Below are positions 27,201 through 39,200 of a stretch of 64,000 bases of DNA, piece after piece. The translations under genes and the position numbers were made by a program. The notes under the pieces were generated by a model that was not told where the DNA came from, made no database searches, and saw only the letters and a program-made list of their open reading frames with translations. Position 1 is the stretch's first letter; the number at the start of each line of letters is the position of its first letter. Source of the DNA: Symbiodinium natans (lineage: Eukaryota; Sar; Dinophyceae; Suessiales; Symbiodiniaceae); contig CAJNDS010000002.1 in the NCBI GenBank assembly GCA_905221605.1, positions 1,601,438 through 1,665,437 on the forward strand, given 5' to 3'.

Positions 27201-30200
27201 CTTGCCGATTACCGCCACTTGCCAAGCTTTAGTCACGAAAGCCAGCTCCTGGGAGCTTGCGGTGGCTGTTGTGTATAACCTTCTTGTCTTGGGGCGACAG
27301 CGGCTTGAGGTGACTTCCTGGTATGTCAGGGATTTCAAGTTGCATGGGACAGGGGCCCTGACTTCCCCCCAGCACATTTTGCCGCAACATGGGATACAGC
27401 AACATAACTTCCACGAGAAAGCTGCAACCCCGCAAAGCCTGTGGGCCTGCAGCCTTGAATCCACAAAGCCTAGAAGACGCGGCTCTTTCGTTCGCCCTCC
27501 TCTCAAGTTTCTGGCGTTTCGCCTTTCACCATGCAGGCGGATGAAGGCCCCCCAAGAACAGACGTAAAAAAAATGAGCCTCCTTGATGGCCAACAGCCGG
27601 GTGCCCGGAACGGGAACCTCAGCCGCGCGAGGTGTCAGAGCTTTCCTTGACGTCTGATGCCGGCAACGTGACGGAGGAGGCATCTCTTGAAATGGTTTGG
27701 GGTTCGGGAGTTTATCGAAGCCTTGTTCCTGACCAACTAACCAACCCGTAGCAGTCATACCCCCGCACGAATCTCACTATTCAGCTTGCCAGCTTACCTG
27801 ACATTCCCTTGACCGCGAACCCCTCCCACAACTGAACTCTCCAGAATCCAATGCCGCAAAAAGCAGCTTGAACCTACGCCCGAGTTGCATGAAAGGACCG
27901 CGTGCAGCACTCGATCGCGGCCAACACCTGGCTCGGAGACTTCACGCACCTCGCTGTGTACGCCAGGCGGATGAGAGCACGTATGGCTTTAGGAGACGGG
28001 GCTGCGCAGGCAGTTGCGTCTGCAGGGTCTTGGGATGATTGCCGCCGATTTGCCCTGCAGCAAGCCCCCTTGCGCACTTATCACCTATATGCTTTGGCTA
28101 TGCCAGGTCCAGCCTGGCCGAGCAGACCACTCCAGACGTGCTGCTCCTGAACGATACGTGCGGGTCCCCAGCAAGCCTTAGCATTACGACATAGAACCCT
28201 AAAAAATGCGTGGACTCGTCAACTGAGGATCAGCCCGGTCGCAGGGTCTGCGGACTAGGAAGTTTAGTGCTCAGGCTGAAAACGCACAACCCTGGGGGTC
28301 ATGGTTTCATGGCGTTTGCTTTCCGATTCTTCACAGATGGCCTTGTGTCAGACACCTCGCAGGGTGCCTTATCTTGCTAAGTACAGTGACCAAACAGAGA
28401 ACTCAAAGATCTCTCGGGGAGCACAACTTAGCTTCCAGGGATGCACCCGTCCGAGACCTCCGATTCCCTGACCTCGATCCTCGGCTGAGCGTTGCAAGGG
28501 GTCGTTTCGGCTCTTGGGGTTTCTTAGGGTTTGGGGGAGTTTGCAAAGTTCTGCAAGGTTTGTGCTCTCAGGATCTGGGTTGGGTTTTGTCAGTGCTAGA
28601 CTGCACTTATCTTGTTGCCGTAGCACAGGATTCTGCATCTCAGCAACAAAGTATAACTTTTATTTGGCCCCCCCCACGAGAGGTTGCTGGAGGCTTGGAG
28701 GCTAGCGTCGCAATACCACCATAACATAACCATATATCTGCCAAGGATCTGGACAAGGACGAGTTGGGTGGGGATCTGCTCTGGAGTGCACCAGAAGACG
28801 ACAGCTCGCCGGCTGCAGGGCTTGGGCTGGGCACGTGCGGTAGCTGGAGTTAAAAGCTTAGCTTCTCAACTCTCGAACATGTAATTTGCTTCGGGGTTTG
28901 TGCATGTGTCAACGTCCGAAGACTCGGAAAACAGTCCAGAACCTGAAATCCTGAAAGCCCGAGCGATCAGGGAATGCATATGAGTTTTGTTGGGAAGAAC
29001 GTAACACGTCACAGAGTCGAGACAGCCGAGGCTTGGTTTCACACTACGATGTCTACGTCGCAAGAGTGCTCGAGGACCCCAGTGACAGCTGTGACTTGTC
29101 CCAAGTTGCTTCCCCCAGCAATTGCCTTAGCCCCATTGTTTTTGAGCTTAAACCTTCCTTTTGGCGTTTGGCAGAATGTGGCCAAAATAAGGCGATGGAT
29201 CTGACACCAGTGACGGGGAGGTGCATTCTTCATGACCTATAAAGTCAAAAGGATGGGATCAGGATTCGACTCCATGGACGGTGCACGGATGCTGCTTGTG
29301 TCTTTGGGGGTCCGACCTGCGCGTCTGAGCGTCTGAGCACGCGGTGTTCCGTCGTCAAGACATGCGAGGACTGCGCAAAGCGAATTTCATTTTCAAACTT
29401 CGCAGAAGCATCATGGTTTGACAGGGCAATTGCTGCGTTCGCAGCCGTAAGATCGATCATGCAGGGACTACTGAAACGGCCCCGACTCTCAACTCCCGGC
29501 AGGCGGGCAATACCAGCAGCTTCATTGGTGCCACGATCTCCGATAAAATGGCTCCATATGTGTGGAGCCACGCCCTCTGCAGTCCAGATGTCTTCATTTG
29601 AAGGATTTGAAAGATTCAGTTCAAAAAGAAGATCTGCGGAGTCAGCATTTCGATGGCCTATAAGCTTTCTTGCCATCCTGAATCTCTTCTGGGAAGAAGT
29701 CATTTTGGTGCCCCACCCGGACGCCACTGCGCCGAGTGGCGCCGAGTCCCCAAATCAGGTCAAGAAAGCGACATGGTGAACCTCAGCGTTCCTGGGGCCG
29801 CACTGAGTGGGACAAGGCATTTGATTTTGGTCGAGGGGTCCTTCCCTTAGTCCTTTGGGCAGAGGCCGGTGCAGATCAACTGGCCCAAAAGTCCTGAAAG
29901 CAGCTCCCAGCCGAGGATGCGAACACGTCGCTCTTCTGGTGCGCTGGCTTTGCTCACACTCAAAGTTTCTGAAGCAAACCACCGCAATCACAACAGTGCA
30001 CGGTCTACTCTGTCTACACGTGAACACTTTAATCCTCACCCCTTTCAGTCGATCCTCATGCTTCACACCTTGGAGTGCTCAGAATCACTGTGCTGCGTTG
30101 CTCTTCTTGGAGATTTTGTAGTGCCAGGGTTTCTTGTGTCACAAGACGTGCAAGTCATGTCGGTCAGTTGGAGCAAATTTGGAAAGACTTGAAGCCAACA

Positions 30201-33200
30201 TGGTCCCCTTTGCGCAGGTGCCGCCAGGCGCTAGGCACGACAAAGAAGCTGAACTTGCCGCTGGGCATTATTATCGGCATGTTCTTCACATCGTGGTACT
30301 TGGATACGCCTATATCTAGGCCTCAGCGCCCCAACCCCAAGGTGACAAAGGAAAGCGCCCCAGCCTGTCGAACGCGATCGTTGTCCTAGTGAACAGCACG
30401 TTCTGAAAGATTCACTCCTCAATATCTCAACATTGATTAACACATAACTTCGCTACACTGCACCATGCTGCCCTGTACACCCCAATGGACCTGTAGCCAA
30501 TGCACTGGGCAGGTCCGTCGCCGCCGAGACACCTTTGCAGCCTTGGACGCACTTCCTGGTGTATTCCAGGCCCCGCTTTTCGGTGCATCATGTGGCAATT
30601 TGTGGAAGTGTAGGATTCGGGGGTGCAATGTTTCGTGGTCATGGTCCTTTGCTTCAATGGATCCTGACAGGTCCTCCCTGGAGGAGGCGAGCACTCCGAC
30701 GTCTCACAGGATGGGGGGGAGCCTTTGTTGGGGCTGAAGACAGCCTGGCTTGAACCTCCCATGTGTCCCATCTGAATGTCCCCCTTTCTGTGACTCTGTG
30801 ACTCTATCTCCGTCGGTCTTCTGGAAGAGAAACCCAGAGTTCTTCTTGATACGCAGGATCTTCGACCAAGCTGCAAGCGTGTCCGCCTTGGACTTTGTGG
30901 GTCCGGATTTGAACCTGGCGGCTTGCCTGATGTACTGACATGTGCTAGCGACCCGACCGGCGGGGGCGTTGTGAGCCACACACAGGGTAAATCTTCAATC
31001 GTTCTTTCTGTTGCGTTCGCGTCGGGTGGTTGAAACATGCTAAATCCGACATGGATTTGGCGTGTGTTTTGAGCTTTGAAGTTGCTCTGCTCGCTTGTTC
31101 AAGGATGAAGTGGGCGGCAATCTCAGCTGGACTCCTCCAGACCTTGCCCCTGGCCTTTGATTGTCCTTGCAATCTTTCAAGAGGTGCGAGAGATTCTTGA
31201 TTGAGCCCTTGGCTTTTCGGAAATGCTGACCCAGTCTGCAAGGTCTCCAACGTGCAGGGCTATGCCGTCTATTTAGCAAGGAGTGCCACGGGAGCGAACC
31301 GTATTTGGAGCTTTGGCCTGCAAAGAAAAGGAAGTTTCACAGTGTTTGCTTTGATCACCTGTGATACCTTCCGGCTCTATGTGACCCTGTCTAACCAGTG
31401 TAAGCCGTGTAAGCTCTCATTGCAAGCAGGTCTGCGTATGTCTGCGTGCAATGTGCGAGCACCGCCGGCTGAAGCAGACTGCAACCAAGGGTCAGTTACA
31501 CGACGACTACCCCGCAGAAAGTCGATGTGAACGCGACCAACAACGACACCTCAGTCGATTCAGACGAAGATGTGTCTGACACGATCGTCTACGACGACAC
31601 TTTGACAGATGTAGGCATCCTGCCCTGCTTGATGAACAATTTTGACAAAGCCGTTGGTTCGTTTCACTTACTCTTTCCGATACCTGCATCACTCGCGCTG
31701 CTGTCCACCAAAATCCACACAATTCCCCAGAGCCTCGCAAGGCACCAACATGGTCACCATTCCCGAAGGCCTGGATACATTTTGGGATCATTTGGGGATA
31801 GCGGGATAGCTTTCAGAGCCTTGGAGCCGACTTCGCGGTTCAACGTCGGCATGCGGGCCCCCCAAATATAGCGACAGAGTGCGCAGGCGCGCTGACAGGG
31901 GGCCTGTTGCATGGGTAGTGGGAGGGGACTCTGTGAAGGCATGCTATGCTGCTAGATGTTGCACGCAGGGCTCATGCTCCGTTGGCAGTCCTGCTTTGAC
32001 ATGGTAATTCGGTGTGTCCCAGAGCTTGATTCATACTCTTGCAATCCGGAGATCTATAAAGATCCTCAAACCGGAGACAGCGCGTTGCGCAGGCACCTCG
32101 GGGCTACCTTACTACACGCACTTCTTGGTGTACACGAAGTCCATCCTCGTGGAGCAAACCACGCCAGTCTCCTTGACCCTGGAGGAGGCCGGAGTTGAGC
32201 TCTACAGCTCTACAGCACCATGGTGCTGACACTTGACGTGTGTGACATGCGCGCGGATGGAAAAAGCCAGTCTTTACGCCAGAGCTTGGCTTGAGGCGTA
32301 TTGCTGTGCCCATTAGCAGATTCCATCCTTGTGTTGGGCCTCTGTAACTCTCTAAGACTTAGACCCTCCAGAAGCAAGCCCCTCTGTTACTGTAAGAATC
32401 CCAGCTCTCACGCCTTCAAAGCACCACGAAAGTTTGCGGAGGCGTCCAGTCGCTTTGTGGTCCCCAGCATGAACTTCGTAGACCTGGACTTGGATGAGGC
32501 CGACAGAGGGACGTGGTATTCAAGGCTTACAGTGGCTTACAGGTCATAGGAGGCTGATCGATTCAAGGGTTCAATGCTGATACCTGAAAAAAGCAGGGGA
32601 GACCTCCTTGAAAGCCGTGATGTTTTGTGACATTGACAAGCTCAGGTGTACTTTCGTGTAGCTGGGATGGCAAGGAGCATAGAGTGAAAGCTCAGGTTAG
32701 CTCCTACAGGAGAATGTGTTCAGTGCAGTTTTCCATGGATCTATGCTCGCATTGACAGGAAGAGCTGGGAGGTCGCTTAACGTGGCAGCGTCCACCAGTC
32801 CCTTGGTTTCATATTCAGAAGCTACAGTGCTACAGGTCTTTGATGTGACATTTTGTTTTGGAATCATTCTCTAAGGCGAATTTCATCCGGAATCCGGATT
32901 TGCCTTGACTTCTAAGACACTATAGTCACTCTACTGTACGAAGGTGCTGGGAGAGATCGCGACCTACGAGCCGCTTGGAGCTGGAACGTGAAAGTGTGGC
33001 GGCAGCTCTCTGTTGAGCTGTGGAGCCCGGTGAGTTGAGCTGTGGAGGTGAAGAGAAGAAGAACCTCAAGGTACCAAGCCCCCCAAGAACTGCAGAGCCC
33101 CACCCCTCCCCCCCCCGCCAGGCAAGGGGAGGTACGGACCATTGCGGACTCTCATCGTCCTGCAATCAAGGATCTATTTGGGCTTCTTGGACGAGCAGAA

Positions 33201-36200
33201 CCGAAGTTCCAATCGGAGTCTCCTCATCTCTCTCCCCCGCGACCGCGTTGACTACAACGCAACCCGGTCTGATGTGATGCCTTGGACTTGAGGGATTTCG
33301 ACTGGAGAGGGCAATGCATCCAGGGGCTCACATGACATACTAGGCATTAGACATGTGCGAGGGACCTGAGGATGTGGGTTTTAGCATGTGAAGCCGAGGT
33401 CCCGCCCCACACCCCTGCCAACGTCGGGCTCTCGGTTTTCCCCTTTGGCGCTTGCTATGCCCACAGAATGATGTGAAGGGAGCTTCTAGCCAGAGAGGAG
33501 ACGACGCACTTGCTCATCCACACTGCTTCGGAGACTGTGGAGCATCGCACACCGGCATTCTTCGAGTTCTTCGATGCCATTGCCAGTGTGACAGGCCCGT
33601 CACCCTCCAAGTCAACGGTCATGAAGCCTTAAATTGCGAAGCCTCCGCGCCACGACCCCTACCAAACCCAGAACATGTGTCCCTCCTCCCCAAAAAAATT
33701 CTCAAACCTGGAGCTAGAGCCTGGCTGTGGCATCTCACGGTTGTCCCGATCCTGGGACAAGTGTTGCGACTTGCACACACCCTGGGCCACACGCGAGTTC
33801 ACGTGCCAAGGTGCTTTGAAGCAAGCTTTGACGCATGGTTTGCTTGGGTCGGGGACAAGATGGCGAGAGGGGGAGCTTTCTGCCGACTGGCATGTCGCTG
33901 CAAAACACCTTCAGATGGTGGGTTTTTGCATGTCTCCAACATTGGTTTGTGCCTGGCTGTGGTGTGCTTTCAAGAAGGGCCACCAAGCTGCAGATCAAGC
34001 GAAATTCAGATCTCACTCTCAATTAAACCTCCTGAAAAGGCTTGGATTTCACGGATCTTGACCTCGATGTCAACGAGCTCGGTGGAACCTTGACCTGGGT
34101 GCCCCCGCCTGCGACTTGCCTGAAAAGGAGACTCGTGGGAGCTATCGGAATAAAGAGAGATAGTACCCGACGGAAAGAGAGATAAGTCACACGGTTCATA
34201 CGGTGCTGATAGGGTGTAGCCAGAGAAGCCTAGGTGATGGTTCAGATGGTCTCACTCAGAAAAACTGCTGAGGTGCCAGATCAGGTAGAGGTCTACCAGC
34301 TCTTCTTCAGTGAAGCTTGGCATCGAACTGTTGTTGGCCTGCACCTGCATCATGGCCTCGAGAATTGACTCCTCACAGGGACGGTTCAATGTGGTTTCGC
34401 ATTGAGCAGCGCAACCATAGTTTGTTCGTCCATGATGCCTCAAATTTTCCCCCCCCCCCGATCTCCGATCTCCCCGAAACCCTAAGCCGGCCTAAACCTC
34501 ACGCTCCGACATTGGGCGCGCAGCGTTCTTCACCAGTTGCTCTCACACCCTTCACACCCTAAGGACGATGCTGAGGGCAATGGTCGCTCTCAGTTGGGCG
34601 GGGGCATTCCGCGAGGCACAATCAAGTTGGGATTGAGGCTTTATGGGCCTCTGACCGCTTTCAAAGGCTTAGATGAGTTTGGAAGGACTTTGGCAAGGTT
34701 TCGGATTACACTGATCACTGATGCATCGCTTTGCAGGTGCCTCAGCTCTGGAAATGCCCTCACAGACACCGCTGCTCCTTGGCCCTGTGTGTCTCGTGGT
34801 CGGCTTGGGGACTGTTGAGGTGGCTCACGGCATTCTGACTGATGGCCGGCGAACATGGTGATGAAGTTGTCCAGTCACGTCCAGACCCATGAGTTGTTTG
34901 TGCCGAGACTAATTATGAGAGCAAGGAACGGCTACTCCCATCTCGTCCTCTACACCAAGTCCAGCTTAGTACGGCAGTCCACACCCGCAGCCCTGCTTCT
35001 CAGCGACACCGTCGCCAGTGTCGCCAACGTCTCCTTCCCGGATGAGGCCGGAAGTCATATGCCTGGTGACGCTCCTTATCACTTCTCGTGCCCCCAGGCG
35101 GTATAAAATGTTGTAAACCGAAGTGCCTTCGAATGATGTATGGATGTGAGGACTTGGATGCACTGGAGATTGGCGGGCTCATCTCTTGGGAGAAGCCAGA
35201 GGAGACCACCTATGTCACAGAGTATTTGAGCCACGGCCGAAAGCTTCATGCTTTTCTAGGAGATTTTTGACCGACAGAGGTATGGACACCCGTATCTGCT
35301 TTTTGAGTTGACTTTCCAATGTAAGCATGTAGCGGGCCAGCAGACCTCTTTGCTAGCTTGTAGGCTTAGAACCTGGGATGTTCAGGTTTTCGGGTGAACC
35401 GCGCTGTGGGGCAGGGGCAGGGGGTGCATCCTACGGTGCAGGCGTGCTCTATAAGTTGTTACCGTTGCGATGTGTCGCCTCCAAGCCAAGGATCTACCTG
35501 GTCACGCGCGTGCCGGAAGATGTCTTCGAATATACCAGAATTCCGTACATCACCCGAAGCCTGGCGCTATAATCTCGTCCTTGCAGCTGCTTTTTCTACG
35601 TTTGTTGGACCTTTCACAAGTCCATGCAGGCTTAAACTGCGGGTCTGAGTCAGTAGTCTAACATGCTGAACGCCGCAGCGAGGGCCAGGCAATTAGCCAT
35701 TGGCAGTCGCCCTGCTATGGTCAGGGGAAGACGACAGTTACGCCCTAAACCCTCAACCCCCTAACCCTAGTTGCGGCAAGTGCTGCGCGATTGTTTTTGG
35801 GTCTAGGGGGTTTTTGGGGTGGTTTACGAAGCTCCTGACGGCCAGCCGTTGGCTTGAGACAGCAGCTGCAACCCCGGTAGGCTTTCGGGTTTTTGGGGTT
35901 TTGGGTTGTAGGGCTTGACGCTGAACAGTAGGGTTTGGTGTTAAGTGTTGTAGTGTTGTGTAAGATGATGCATAGTGTCACCCTCGCTGTCTCACCATGA
36001 CTGGTCACGAGCTTATCTGCCTTTGGATTTAAAAGAAGACCCCAGCCAGGCTCGAGTTTCAGATATTTGGGGATTTGGTCCTACAAACCGCCAACCCTAA
36101 ACCTTCGCATTCCGCCTGCGGCTTGCTTCTGTGGCTTAGGCGGAGCCCCTGACAAAAACCAAAGCCTCAGGGCCTCGGGTCTTCACCCAACGCTTGTCAG

Positions 36201-39200
36201 GGGACCTTACTCAGATCAAGGCGCCCACATGCTCTCGGATCTTCAGCTTCAGCGGCCCTTAGGAGTTTAGGGCTTAGGGGTTTAGGGGTTTAAGGCTGCT
36301 CTCGTTCCTTGGGTCGAAAGTGCCAAGGACAGCTCATGAGCCTGGACGACGTCCTCATCTCGGCTTACTTCTGTATGAGTAGTCTCAGAGTCTATTTAGA
36401 GGCTGTGATTGAAGGACTTGATGTACTCGAGGCTGTAGGGCCGTTGGCTTCTTGAGAGTTGAAGTTTGAGTGCTCAGCGAGAGCGACCTATGCCTATCTA
36501 GCTTCACGAAACAAAAGCGCCCTGCAATATTTTGAGCTGCACACGAGGCCAATGGTACCAATCAAAGCAATCAAAGCGATGGTAATCAGGACGCCGAGGC
36601 CCCTGGTCTGCAAAGCCCTTGAGGCACCCGTTGGCGGCGCAGGTTAAAGATTTTGTGAGTTTGCAAAAAGCATTGCTCCGCGCTAACTCCACTGCGTCAC
36701 ACCGTCCGTAGGCTAGATGTTAACGGAATGGTGACAACACGGGGACAATGTCATGAAAGCCCCTTATCCTGAGACCTCCGCCTAATCCGAAAGCTGAGGA
36801 CAGCGGTGACAGTGGTGACAGCGATGACGGGCCAAACCCCACCGCCTCCAATACCTCCAATAGCAGTAGCGAGGACTCGGATCCGATTTTGCCGTCCAAG
36901 GCGGCCACTTGGCCGCAGTCTTAGGCGTTCCCTACCCCTCCACTCCCCTCTATCTCTCTTATCTCTATACCTCTATACCTCTATGTTTATATCTTTATAT
37001 CTCTATATCTCTATATGTCTATATCTCTATATCTCGAAATCTCTATATATCTCTATATCTCTATATCTCTATATCTCTATATCTCTATCTCTCTATGTCT
37101 CTATTTCTTTATCTCTCTATCTCTCTATTTCTTTTCTCTCTATCCCTATCCCTATCCCTATCCCTATCCCTATCCCTATCCCTATCCCTATCTCTATCTC
37201 TATCTCTATCTCTATCTCTATCTCTATCTCTATCTCTATCTCTATCTCTATCTCTCTCGCTCTCTTGCGCTCTCGCGCTCTCTCTCTCTCTCTCTGTCTT
37301 ATATACATACATCTACAATAGGTGTGCAAAAAGCACTTACGTGATGTCTGGGTGTGGTCGGATACAATTGAGGCATCGTGCGGGCCCACCAATTGGGGTG
37401 TGAAGGTGCACATATACATGACAGTTTTTGTTTGCTTTGGTGGGTGGGGTTTTGGGATGCAGCAGACCTCAAGCAAAGCCTGAACTCCAAACTCCAGACT
37501 CGAAGCTCTCAGATTGTTGCTGGCTCCCTGACCTTCTTCGTGGGCAACGCGACCTCAGAGCAGGTGCAATCGGCTGTCAAGGCAAGGTTCTGTTTTGGGG
37601 GCAGGTCGAGAGCAACCCAGGTTTGGCGAAGGGCGATTTTGTTTAGGGGTTCTTACGCCGTTGGCTCAGTGCTCCTCTTTCTTGCTCATTCCTCTCCTGT
37701 AGGGTGTATCGTTGAAGAGTTTCGCTCTTGTCTAGTGCTGACATCCTGAGTTTCCTTCATGTACCCCTCAGCACATGTTGATGGCTCATGGCTTATTGGA
37801 CTGTATACGTACCTCTACTGTTGCTGTCCACCTCGTGTCCATGACCGTCCACACTCGTGCCCTCGTGCCCTCTTTGTGCAAATGTCTTTCAGCAAATTGG
37901 TGTTCGCAGAGGCCTCCTTGGAGCGAAGCTTGCTGATCAACCCCAGTGCCATTCTGGTACAGGTCTCTGAGGCAGGGCACACTGCCTTGTTTGGGAAGGT
38001 GGGGGGGGGAGGGGGGAGGGAGAAGCCCAAAGCCTCCTTGATCTGGGCCTTTCCCAGCCTTTGACTTGCCTTTGCCTACAGTTCAAAAATCCTTGAACCT
38101 CCAACCGACACCCTTACTCTTGTACTGGTACACGAAGCATCCTCCAGGTCGTTACCCGACGACTCGCTGCCTCAAGGCGTCTCGCAAACACCTGGCAGGT
38201 GGGATGTGGGGTTCCTGGCATTTGGGCTTTTGGATACGTAAAATTGCTGCAGGCGAAGCCATGGGACTTTCGCTTTGGGGTATTCTATAGATTTGGGTCA
38301 ATCGGGGTACAGATTCGGTGTTCTTGGGCGTTATACTTCTCACTGGTACAGATTCGGTGTTTTTGGGTGTTGTACTTCTCACTTTCAGAGTTCAGGGTTC
38401 AGAATTCAAGGCTTCTTAACAGCTTTGGGCTCTGACTACTTCAGCACAAGGGAATCGCGACAGCCTCACGTTTCATTTTGCAGGTCTGAGTCTTTGCGAG
38501 TCTGAGCTGGGGAAGGGTGGGTATGCAGGGATGTCTTTTGGTTGTTTGGTTCTCTACAAGCCTCCCCCAAACCCCATGCTTCAGTCGAAAGCTCTCACTC
38601 GAAGACCATGCGCTGCAACAGGCCAGCTTCGAGGTCATTGTGGAGTCGCAGGAGGCTTCGGTTCATAAAGACTCGAATCATGTCCATGCCATGGGGGTTC
38701 ATGTGCCTTATTTAGTAGGTTCGGGGTAAATTTCGGGGTAAACCTGAGTGCCTTTGAAAGTTGTTTGGTTTGGGCCATTCTGGGCACGGGTTCAGGGTTC
38801 AAGCAATCCCAGCGCAGAGCCCCTTCTTCGACCTTGGCAAGCTGCACAGTCCTCCTTTAAGAGTAGGATGGATTGGCGGGGTGACATCTAATGCCCAGGT
38901 GCCCCCTCGCATTGTGCGTGTTGACAGGTTGGGGTCCTTGAGCATGTCGGAGAGAGAGACGGCAGAGCCTCAAAAAAGTGCCATGTCCTAGGCTACAAGT
39001 AGACTTCTGCGGCTGCAGTCGCTGCCCTCAGTTGGACATGTTGGCACTGTTTGGGGTGATTTGGGCGCAGGGCACTGCGGTCGAAGACGCCCTCCTGGCC
39101 ATCAGTGGTGTGCCTGTTGCAATAATGACGGCTCGGTGGTCCTTTGTTCTGCTTTTGTTTTGGTTAGGGGAGGGGGGGGGGGGTTTGGGTTTTCGGGGAA

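Noticed and set aside
30427-31038. 203-codon minus-strand open frame
   Set aside because: It is antisense to M17b and M18 exons that join in frame; no recognisable domain.
36946-37305. Replication origin or telomere
   Set aside because: Hexamers are CTCTAT/CCCTAT rather than CCCTAAA, and module exons continue on both sides, so it is internal.
37015-37403. Leu/Ser/Tyr-repeat and Arg/Asp-repeat proteins on both strands
   Set aside because: They are direct translations of the hexamer microsatellite with no neighbouring exon support.
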